14,712 bases of DNA. It comes from Methanobacteriota archaeon. Its GTDB lineage: Archaea > Thermoplasmatota > Poseidoniia > Poseidoniales > Thalassarchaeaceae. Position 1 is the first letter of the stretch. Every line of letters begins with the position of its first letter. The stretch lies in NCBI GenBank assembly GCA_002714745.1, contig PAYF01000004.1, positions 1 through 14,712 of the forward strand, in the 5' to 3' direction. Both the position numbers and the translations under genes were made by a program. A model generated the notes under the pieces. It saw nothing but the letters and a program-made list of their open reading frames with translations. It searched no databases and had not been told where the DNA came from. This document shows, piece after piece, positions 1-5,918 of this stretch.

Positions 1-153
1 ACCGCTAGCGCTACCGCTATCGGCAAAATGGCCAGAAACCATGATCAAAGCAATCGCGGCGGCGAGGCCAATTGCGATGTTCCTCAAGTCAGTCGTTCTA
101 AGCCCAATAGCGGCATTGTCGTTCTCATTTGTTCTAAGCATGGCTGCAACCAT
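1..153 (-). CDS. N-terminus of an exported or membrane protein (cut by left edge)
   Basis: The minus strand is open from an ATG at 153-151 to the window edge, giving 51 codons with no stop. An in-frame TAA lies 15 bases before this ATG, so the start is the ATG at 153 or the second Met, codon 5, at 141. Residues about 1-22 are polar and include one Arg pair region. Residues about 24-43 are hydrophobic (NIAIGLAAAIALIMVSGHF), followed by a Gly/Ser/Asp stretch. That is the pattern of a signal peptide or N-terminal anchor, as in the other surface proteins here. The mature protein lies outside the window, so the product cannot be named. The orientation matches every other gene, and the overlapping plus-strand frames look like shadows. 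Confidence that this is a gene start is moderate. Confidence 0.6.
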   Translation of the reverse strand, partial: MVAAMLRTNENDNAAIGLRTTDLRNIAIGLAAAIALIMVSGHFADSGSASG

Positions 154-176
154 GTTGCTTCTGAGGTCTTACCATC

Positions 177-184
177 ATTTAGAA
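177..184 (-). promoter_or_regulatory. Weak TATA-like box for the left partial gene
   Basis: On the minus strand the sequence TTCTAAAT-like around 184-177 is centred about 27 bases upstream of the ATG at 153. That is where an archaeal TATA box would lie for a leaderless transcript. The match is weak. An alternative is the TATA core of the palindrome at 195-212, which would give a leader of about 23 bases. This is inferred from spacing only. Confidence 0.25.
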
Positions 185-194
185 CATTTCGGAG

Positions 195-212
195 CCCACC
201 CTATAGGGTGGG
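195..212. promoter_or_regulatory. Perfect 18-base palindrome CCCACCC-TATA-GGGTGGG
   Basis: The sequence CCCACCCTATAGGGTGGG equals its own reverse complement. It is centred about 50 bases upstream of the ATG at 153. A closely similar element, with CCCACCCC on the minus strand followed by TTTA and GGGGGTG, lies upstream of gene A. The size, symmetry and position suit a dimeric regulator site just upstream of, or over, a TATA box. The palindrome is visible directly; its role as an operator is inferred. Confidence 0.45.
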
Positions 213-224
213 TTTGCAATATGG

Positions 225-600
225 GGGCTGATAATTGATATTGATTGTAGGAAAAATCTGCGATTTAGAGCACCTAGGGGAGAATAAGGGCCGATAATTA
301 GTGAAAAAATAACAACCGTAAACCGATGTACTAAGTCGCTATATCGAGTTTCGCCAGAACGTGGTTTGAATTGCCCTGGAAAGAAGTATTCTGAGCTCTC
401 TGATTGATTCACCTCAGATCTCGTATGCGAGAATCTGAGAAGTGATAATTTTGACACCAAATTAAGTTCGAAAATTGGACTTTTCTTTATAAGTAAAAGG
501 GTCGATAATAGGGCCTGATTGAACCCTAAATAGGGGGTATTTTGCCCCATATTAGGGTGATTTGTGCACCCATAATGGGCTCTTCGAGAGGCCGATAAAT
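225..600. repeat. Four dispersed copies of a GGGCCGATAAT-like word
   Basis: Plus-strand copies are GGGCTGATAATT at 225-236, GGGCCGATAATT at 288-299, GGGTCGATAATA at 499-510 and AGGCCGATAAAT at 589-600. They share the core GATAAT/GATAAA after a GGNCY block, and all lie in the same orientation inside one 577-base non-coding gap. A related CCGATAAT occurs at 5863-5870, in the gap between genes A and B. They may be binding sites or remnants of a small repeat. No function is assigned. Confidence 0.4.
502..579. promoter_or_regulatory. Palindrome cluster CCC-W(5-6)-GGG at 22-base spacing
   Basis: Three short palindromic sites follow one another: CCCTAAATAGGG at 524-535, CCCATATTAGGG at 546-557 and CCCATAATGGG at 569-579. 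Their centres are 529.5, 551.5 and 574. One step further left, centred at 507.5, is TCGATAATAGGG (502-513), which keeps only the GGG half. The step of 22 to 22.5 bases is about two helical turns, so the sites face the same side of the DNA. This suggests cooperative binding of a dimeric protein. The target promoter is unclear, because the sites are about 150 bases past the end of gene A and more than 370 bases upstream of the left partial gene. Confidence 0.4.
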
Positions 601-677
601 TCGATTTCTCGGTTATCATGATTCAGTACTTCTCTCGCGTGCGCGTGTGCATACAGGCGTAAATGGAGAGTTGTCCG

Positions 678-715
678 GACCCGTCAGGACTCCACAAGGG
701 AGTCCCGAACGGGTC
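678..715 (-). terminator. Two-part GC-rich hairpin after gene A
   Basis: A long inverted repeat starts 16 bases past the gene A stop codon. An outer 7-base stem pairs GACCCGT (678-684) with ACGGGTC (709-715), and an inner 7-base stem pairs GGACTCC (687-693) with GGAGTCC (699-705). A small internal loop separates them and the terminal loop is 5 bases. No T-tract follows on the minus strand, so it is not a standard archaeal oligo-T terminator. It may protect the 3' end of the mRNA or help end transcription. Confidence 0.45.
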
Positions 716-730
716 GGTTATGTCTCGAGA

Positions 731-3700
731 TCAGTCCTCGTCTTCGTCGAAGGCTTCGTCGATTGCCTCGTCGATCTCGTCGTCATCAAGGAACTCCTCG
801 GTATAGTCGGCGTCCTCGTCGAAGTCATCCTCATCCTCTGAGCCCATTCCACGCCTTACCAAGGCAATCATTGCAATGATTGCAATAGCAGCGGCGATGA
901 ACGGTGCAGGCTCAGCCTGGAAGTCGTCCATGAACGTCAGCTCGTTGGCGTTGTCACCCAGGCCATCTCCGTTGGCGTCGTGCCACTCACCTGGGTCGTA
1001 TGGGAAGAAGTCCTCACACAGAAGGTCAGTACAAACTGGATTCTCTGCATCTGCCGGGTTAGGGAAGCCATCGTTGTCCCAGTCGGGGTCAATAGCATCA
1101 CACACACCGTCTCCAACGGTGCCTGTGTCGTCATCTGTGCCCCATATCTCATCGGCACCTGATGTGGCATCCATGCCAGGGTCATTGTCCCTTGGCATCA
1201 CGTTGGCGTTCATTGAGTCACCATAGCCGCCAGAAGCTGCGCAGATAGCCTCAGTGACGTCCAGCCAGCCGTCTCCGTCATCATCGTTGTCGGAGTTGTC
1301 GCCGTAGCCATCACCATCGAGGTCGTTCTGCTCTGCTGGGTTCATTGGGAAGTCGTCATCGACATCCAGAGTACCATCGTTGTCGTCGTCTGGGTCGACA
1401 ATGTCGCACTGGTGGTCACGGTCGTTGTCGTCAGGAACCGAGAAGGTATCCATCGGGTCAGTACCGCAGTTAGGCTCCTCAGAGTCTAGCCAGCCGTCAT
1501 TGTCATCGTCAGTATCGGAGAAGTCTCCAATTCCGTCACCGTCGAAATCAGCGTACTCAGTAGCATCGAACGGGAAGGCGTCGTCGGTGTCAGGAGTTCC
1601 GTCACCGTCATCGTCTGTGTCAACCTTGTCGCACAGTCCATCGCCATCGTAGTCGTCTGGTACCGAATCAGCATCCAACGGATCCGATCCGCAAGCAGCT
1701 TCCTCAGCGTCAGTCCAGGCGTCGCCGTCGTCGTTGAGGTCACCATTGTCGCCTACTCCGTCACCGTCAGTGTCGACTGTCTCGTACGGGTCGTATGGGA
1801 ATGCGTCGTTGACATCGAGGACAAGGTCGTTGTCGTCGTCGGTGTCAGCATTGTCGCCGATTCCATCGCCGTCAAAGTCAGCCCACTCTTCTGGGTCGGT
1901 TGGGAAGGCATCAACATCGTTGTCCCATCCGTCACCATCGACATCGCTGTCGATTGCGTCACAGATGCCATCTAGGTCACTGTCAACAGGTGTGTCAGTA
2001 ACGTCAATTGGACTCGACATGCACTCAATCTCAACTTCATCGGTGTAGCCGTCATTGTCATCATCGTCGTCAGCGTTGTCGCCCACTCCGTCCATGTCGT
2101 TGTCAGCCCACTCGCTGGCGTTGTATGGGAATCTGTCGTCGTTGTCGAAGTAGCCGTCGTTGTCGTCGTCAGAGTCGATGACGTCACAGATGCTGTCATT
2201 ATCGAAGTCAGCCGGGAAGTCCGAGCCGTCCATAGGATCAGTCAGACAGTCGACCTCGTCGGTGTTGTTCCAACCGTCGTTGTCGAGATCCCAATCCGAA
2301 TTGTCTCCTATTCCATCACCATCAGAGTCCGTACTCTCATTGGCATCTTCAGGGAACGCATCTTCAGAGTCGATTACGCCATCACCATCAGTATCGGTAT
2401 CTAGCAAGTCACAGATGCCGTCAGCGTCCGTGTCCTGTGGTACGCTAGTGTTGTCGTATGGATCGGTACCGCATAGGTTCTCCATGGAATCATACCAGCC
2501 GTCTCCATCGGCGTCTAGTGAGAAGAACGAGATAGTGACGTTGTAGTCCTGTCCCTCGTTGCCCGTGGCGTATCCAGCCCAGTTTCTAACGCCTATCATA
2601 TTGAGAGCATCTCCGTAGTATCCGCCTGTAGTGCTGGAGTTCCAGCAAATCGTTGCGGACGAGTAAATCGGCTGACCGTAAGCAATGTTGCCCGTACCGG
2701 TACCGAAGATGTCCAGGATAATCCAGACGTTATAGCCCGAGTTGTAGTACTGGGTGCCTTCGTGGCTCACACAGACCTCGTAACCGTAGTTTGCAGGTAC
2801 ATCGAATGTGTACCTGTCAGTGGTGTCGACGTCCCCGTGGTTCCAGCCAGCGAACTCCAGTGTGTTGTTAGCTGTCCAATTGTTGTAATTGTCCACATGA
2901 ACTGCATCAGATGGCCCTGCACCGGCATCTGCACCGGAGCCTGCATCGTCCTGCACGCCACCGGCTAACTCACTGAGTGGCCTGAACTGCAGGTCCAATG
3001 TGTAAGTTATCATCGATGCGCCATAGGTGTAGATACCCAATGTCAGCCAGCCGCCTTGGGTTACCCATAGGCCGGAAATGCCAGCGGTTGATCCTGTGTT
3101 GCTGTATTGCTGAGACACGAAGTATGCAGGATTAGACGGATAGCCGCAAGGCAGTGTCTGAATCTGACACTTGTACATGTACGTGTACACATACTGTCCA
3201 TCTGTAGGCCAGCTGACATTCATGCTCAGGTACTTTCCTGGTGGAACTAGGATGTTGTAGTAGTCTCGTGGATCCCAGTTCTCGTCCAACCAACCTGTAC
3301 AGATGCCGGCAGTATCGTTGGCATCACCATTGGCGTCGATTTGTGTACTATCGTTCAACCATGTATTGCCGCCTGGATTGGTATAGATATTGTCCGATGC
3401 ATCAACGCCGCTACCACAGTCGTTGTGCGGAGCGCCTGGCTCATTGTCAGGTGTGATCATCGTCATATCGATGCTATAATCGCCACCACCCGTTTGTTGG
3501 TACACTCGGATGTACACATCCTGACCGCCATATGCATAGTCAATTGAACATGAAAGGAATCCTTGTACAGAACTGTATGAAACATAGCAGGCAGAATACA
3601 GGTATCCAGTTGCACTAGGGTAGTATATTCCTAGGTAGTACCAATCCTGCACTGGGAAGGTCATGTTGAGCTGCAGAGCATAGTTCTGAGGCATGTAGAC

Positions 3701-5746
3701 CTTGTAGTAGTCATACCTGTCCCAATAGTCGTGGGCCCAGCCAGTAAAGGTCTGGTTCATTGGCTGAATTACAAGTGCGTCTGCACCGGTGGTCGAGTCG
3801 CCGCCGTCTTGGCCGGAGCCCGCATCATTGGGACTCGAGCTCTGAGCTGGTTCCTGTGATTGATTGAACATCGAATACTGGACTGTGTAGTTCAGCTCCC
3901 AGTCCTCGGCCGAATCATATTGTCTGACCATTATTACAACTTGTGAGGGTGAGCTCAACTGGTAGTTCCAGGTGTATGATTCGTTAGTTGCCAACGCGTG
4001 TGGGTTCCTGTATGTCGAGGTACTGCCTCCGATATAGGAGCCCGATGATGTGTACATGTAGAACCAAAGGTGGTTGTAGCCGTAAATCGAGCCGCCGCCT
4101 CCATCATCTGCCCCCCAATCTAGACGAGCCCATACACCGTAGTATGCTGGGACGTCCAGTAGGTAGTAGTCGTACTCGTCATAACCGTCACAAACCATTC
4201 CAGTTAGAGTGCCTTCCATCGCTGAAGAGGATACGTTAGTGGCATCCGCGGTGGTATCGCCAGCATCATCGCCAGATCCGCCATCGTTCTGTGACCAGCA
4301 CGGTGGATCTACGGATGGAGTAACCTGCATCCACAGGAGGTATCCTGCGGCTGGATCAGTACTTCCCCAGTACCAGTACTCTACCTTGATGAACACGGTT
4401 GTATTGGTCACAGAGCCGCCCAAGTCAATGTATTCGGGCTGGTCGTACCATGAATATGCTAGCAAACCGGTTAAGTCAGCATTCTGGTAAATGTAGATGT
4501 CCAAATCGGCATTAGCGTCCCAATCCAGCGTAATATTCGCCGCATAACCGTCAGGGATGCTCATCGCCCAGATGTCAGAAGTATCAGAGGTTCCTACATT
4601 GCCAGACGCCTTATCCTCTGGGTTGAAAGCGTCCGCTGACAGTAATCCTGTGAATGAACCTAAGGATTCTGCAACCGTTAGTAATATGCCGCCGTCGCCC
4701 CAACTGTCAGTAGCGCCTAATGTCCATGTTCCAGCACCCGAGTAGGAGCCTAGGTTGCCTGAGGAGTAGCTGGCTAGAGAGCCAACGCCCCACGAGTAAG
4801 AGGTTCCGTTAGGTGCAGTCAAGGAAACTGCGGTCTCCATGGGGCACCAATAGTCGCACTCGTAGTCAAGACCGACTTCCTGGCCTGCAGATAGAGTGAA
4901 GGTGTCAGAAATCGATGACCAAGAGGTTCCGCTAGGACTTCCTCCTGTGCCCCAGTAGTAGCCGCCTCCCATCTCTAGGATTGGTGCGCCTGTCAGAGGC
5001 TGGACCTGATCGCCAGGCAATCCAGCGTCACCTGGCCAGACAGAAACTTCCAACTGGTAATCATCGACGGTAGTTGCGTAGTAGCAGTAGTAGCAGTTGA
5101 CACCAATCATCATGGGGTCCCCAGCAAGATCATGTGGCCAGGTCACGTAGTTGTCGTAGGAACTGGTTGTGAAGTAGCAGTAAGGCGGGTTCGTGGTAGT
5201 GACTTCTCCAACCTCAGTGCTCATCGACAATTCGCCCGTAGTCGAGTAGTAACAGTAACCCCATGAGCCACCGTAAGAGCTAGAGGGATTGTAGGACCAA
5301 CCTACCATTCCAGTAGGGCCTATGTGGAGCCTGTAGGCATAGTTGTCGTAGGTGCCCCCACCTGTGTGGTTCCAAGTCACAGTTGCCGTAACACCGTACC
5401 CCGGTGGTGCATCGACAATGAAGAAGTCGTTGTTGTTGTCGCTGGTGCTGGAATAGCCAGTAGCAGCGGAGTGACTCCCGAAGTAGACATTTGTCTCATT
5501 TGTTCCGTCCCAGTCGAAATCATTGGTGAGATTGATGGCCGTAGCATAGGTATTACCTGCATCAGTACCACGACAAGCGTCGTGTCCCGTACAGGATCCA
5601 CCATTGATGGTGCCCTCCATTTTCACCGGAGTATCCCGTAACTCAGGCGGCTCAGTATGCGCATCGAACAGCGGAACTGCGATTGAGGCAATCATTAGTA
5701 TGGCTAGACAGATTGAACGTGGGGCGTTATCATTCATGGGTGTCAC
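731..5746 (-). CDS. Giant surface protein A: PPC-like domains, calcium/cysteine rod, anchor, acidic tail
   Basis: This 1671-residue protein is predicted to be exported and membrane-anchored, with most of the chain outside the cell. Residues 12-27 form a signal-peptide core. Five segments opened by N/Q/H-D-x-G/C-x-G-x-D-A/G motifs (near 56, 487, 640, 775 and 932), plus others near 285-360 and 380-475, are beta-rich with alternating hydrophobics, as in PPC (pre-peptidase C-terminal) domains, often found on secreted archaeal and bacterial enzymes. Residues 1077-1601 are an Asp-rich array of DxDxDGxxD loops like thrombospondin type 3 repeats, which bind calcium. A membrane helix (1615-1630) is followed by Arg-Arg and a 41-residue tail that is mostly Asp/Glu. 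No catalytic domain is seen, so a structural, adhesive or substrate-binding role is inferred. The start is GTG at 5746 or ATG at 5737; a TATA-like box is centred 28 bases before the GTG. Gene B is its upstream paralog. Confidence 0.9.
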   Translation of the reverse strand: MTPMNDNAPRSICLAILMIASIAVPLFDAHTEPPELRDTPVKMEGTINGGSCTGHDACRGTDAGNTYATAINLTNDFDWDGTNETNVYFGSHSAATGYSSTSDNNNDFFIVDAPPGYGVTATVTWNHTGGGTYDNYAYRLHIGPTGMVGWSYNPSSSYGGSWGYCYYSTTGELSMSTEVGEVTTTNPPYCYFTTSSYDNYVTWPHDLAGDPMMIGVNCYYCYYATTVDDYQLEVSVWPGDAGLPGDQVQPLTGAPILEMGGGYYWGTGGSPSGTSWSSISDTFTLSAGQEVGLDYECDYWCPMETAVSLTAPNGTSYSWGVGSLASYSSGNLGSYSGAGTWTLGATDSWGDGGILLTVAESLGSFTGLLSADAFNPEDKASGNVGTSDTSDIWAMSIPDGYAANITLDWDANADLDIYIYQNADLTGLLAYSWYDQPEYIDLGGSVTNTTVFIKVEYWYWGSTDPAAGYLLWMQVTPSVDPPCWSQNDGGSGDDAGDTTADATNVSSSAMEGTLTGMVCDGYDEYDYYLLDVPAYYGVWARLDWGADDGGGGSIYGYNHLWFYMYTSSGSYIGGSTSTYRNPHALATNESYTWNYQLSSPSQVVIMVRQYDSAEDWELNYTVQYSMFNQSQEPAQSSSPNDAGSGQDGGDSTTGADALVIQPMNQTFTGWAHDYWDRYDYYKVYMPQNYALQLNMTFPVQDWYYLGIYYPSATGYLYSACYVSYSSVQGFLSCSIDYAYGGQDVYIRVYQQTGGGDYSIDMTMITPDNEPGAPHNDCGSGVDASDNIYTNPGGNTWLNDSTQIDANGDANDTAGICTGWLDENWDPRDYYNILVPPGKYLSMNVSWPTDGQYVYTYMYKCQIQTLPCGYPSNPAYFVSQQYSNTGSTAGISGLWVTQGGWLTLGIYTYGASMITYTLDLQFRPLSELAGGVQDDAGSGADAGAGPSDAVHVDNYNNWTANNTLEFAGWNHGDVDTTDRYTFDVPANYGYEVCVSHEGTQYYNSGYNVWIILDIFGTGTGNIAYGQPIYSSATICWNSSTTGGYYGDALNMIGVRNWAGYATGNEGQDYNVTISFFSLDADGDGWYDSMENLCGTDPYDNTSVPQDTDADGICDLLDTDTDGDGVIDSEDAFPEDANESTDSDGDGIGDNSDWDLDNDGWNNTDEVDCLTDPMDGSDFPADFDNDSICDVIDSDDDNDGYFDNDDRFPYNASEWADNDMDGVGDNADDDDDNDGYTDEVEIECMSSPIDVTDTPVDSDLDGICDAIDSDVDGDGWDNDVDAFPTDPEEWADFDGDGIGDNADTDDDNDLVLDVNDAFPYDPYETVDTDGDGVGDNGDLNDDGDAWTDAEEAACGSDPLDADSVPDDYDGDGLCDKVDTDDDGDGTPDTDDAFPFDATEYADFDGDGIGDFSDTDDDNDGWLDSEEPNCGTDPMDTFSVPDDNDRDHQCDIVDPDDDNDGTLDVDDDFPMNPAEQNDLDGDGYGDNSDNDDDGDGWLDVTEAICAASGGYGDSMNANVMPRDNDPGMDATSGADEIWGTDDDTGTVGDGVCDAIDPDWDNDGFPNPADAENPVCTDLLCEDFFPYDPGEWHDANGDGLGDNANELTFMDDFQAEPAPFIAAAIAIIAMIALVRRGMGSEDEDDFDEDADYTEEFLDDDEIDEAIDEAFDEDED
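944..2518 (-). repeat. Calcium/cysteine rod of gene A, six modules
   Basis: The repeat encodes residues 1077-1601. Each 75-residue module reads roughly C-G-T-D-P, a loop ending in Pro, DxDxDGxC-D, DxDDDxDG, DAFPxDxxEW, DxDGxGDN, DDDxDGWxD and E. The second Cys lies 20 residues after the first. First cysteines are at 1092, 1167, 1242, 1352, 1427 and 1502. The 110-residue step contains an extra 35-residue half-unit with no Cys. Module 6 is enlarged: its Cys pair is 47 residues apart and another Cys pair (NPVC, LLC) follows. The two cysteines per module are likely to form a disulfide, by analogy with other extracellular calcium repeats. Confidence 0.8.
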
Positions 5747-5771
5747 TAACGTGCATCAGGCAATGTAAATG

Positions 5772-5777
5772 ATATAA
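5772..5777 (-). promoter_or_regulatory. TATA-like box for gene A
   Basis: The minus strand reads TTATAT at 5777-5772. Its centre is 28 bases upstream of the GTG at 5746 and 37 bases upstream of the ATG at 5737. Archaeal TATA boxes lie about 26 bases before the transcription start, so the message would begin at or next to the GTG. It is therefore either leaderless from GTG or has a leader of about 9-12 bases before the ATG. This is inferred from spacing. Confidence 0.45.
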
Positions 5778-5799
5778 TCATGCCGCTAGATGCTCACTA

Positions 5800-5816
5800 C
5801 ACCCCCTAAAGGGGTG
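5800..5816. promoter_or_regulatory. GC-armed palindrome upstream of gene A
   Basis: CACCCC (5800-5805) and GGGGTG (5811-5816) flank CTAAA. On the minus strand this reads as CCCACCCC, TTTA, GGGGGTG, closely matching the palindrome at 195-212 upstream of the left partial gene. Its centre is about 34 bases upstream of the gene A TATA-like box, a usual place for an archaeal activator site. The regulatory role is inferred. Confidence 0.4.
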
Positions 5817-5823
5817 GGAAACC

Positions 5824-5882
5824 AAAAAACTACTCTCAGGGCACCCAATCGGGGGGTTCGTTCCGATAATCATTGAATTATC
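5824..5882 (-). terminator. Hairpin and T-tract after gene B
   Basis: Reading downstream of the gene B stop on the minus strand, there is a small hairpin with GATAAT and ATTATC arms (5882-5865), then a C-rich/G-rich stretch, then six Ts (5829-5824). Oligo-T is the main archaeal termination signal, so transcription of gene B probably ends here, before the gene A promoter. The T-tract is short and the claim is moderate. Confidence 0.35.
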
Positions 5883-5918
5883 AGAAACTATGTACAACGG
5901 ATATTGAGTTTTTTAGAT

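Larger units (their letters stand above)
154..730. other. 577-base intergenic region with repeats and palindromes
   Basis: This gap lies between the stop of gene A at 731 and the start of the left partial gene at 153. It is more AT-rich than the flanking genes and contains no convincing gene. The only long frame, minus strand 179-619, has no recognisable domain, is unusually poor in Asp/Glu, and is interrupted by the palindromes listed separately. I see no tRNA-like arm on either strand. It holds a strong hairpin just after gene A (678-715), three CCC-W-GGG palindromes plus a degenerate one (502-579), four copies of a GGGCCGATAAT-like word (225-600) and a perfect 18-base palindrome (195-212). 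The last two may serve the promoter of the left partial gene. An unannotated small RNA cannot be excluded. Confidence 0.6.
5747..5918. other. Intergenic region between genes B and A
   Basis: This 172-base gap carries the 3' end signals of gene B and the promoter region of gene A, both on the minus strand. It includes an AT-rich hairpin at 5865-5882, a six-base T-tract at 5824-5829 (minus strand), a GC-armed palindrome at 5800-5816 and a TATA-like box at 5772-5777. A second CCC-AATC-GGG element is at 5844-5853, centred 40 bases from the first palindrome. No gene is seen. Confidence 0.6.

Noticed and set aside
28..238. Two overlapping plus-strand frames at the left edge
   Set aside because: They oppose a minus-strand frame with a good signal-peptide pattern and the common gene direction; judged antisense shadows.
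179..619. 146-codon open frame on the minus strand in the large gap
   Set aside because: No recognisable domain, odd composition with very few Asp/Glu, no ribosome binding or promoter support, and it runs across several palindromes. Most likely chance.
636..654. Alternating purine-pyrimidine tract (CGCGTGCGCGTGTGCATAC) as possible Z-DNA
   Set aside because: Short, and nothing around it suggests a function; noted only as composition.
154..730. Possible tRNA or known small RNA
   Set aside because: I found no cloverleaf arms; the TTCGAAA near 469 has no matching stem. An unknown RNA cannot be excluded but is not supported.
944..2518. Regular 225-base periodicity considered as CRISPR or satellite DNA
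   Set aside because: The period is a 75-residue protein module with diverged codons, not identical repeats with unique spacers.
1380..2546. Several Ser-rich plus-strand frames opposite gene A
   Set aside because: Same cause: shadows of the calcium rod repeats.
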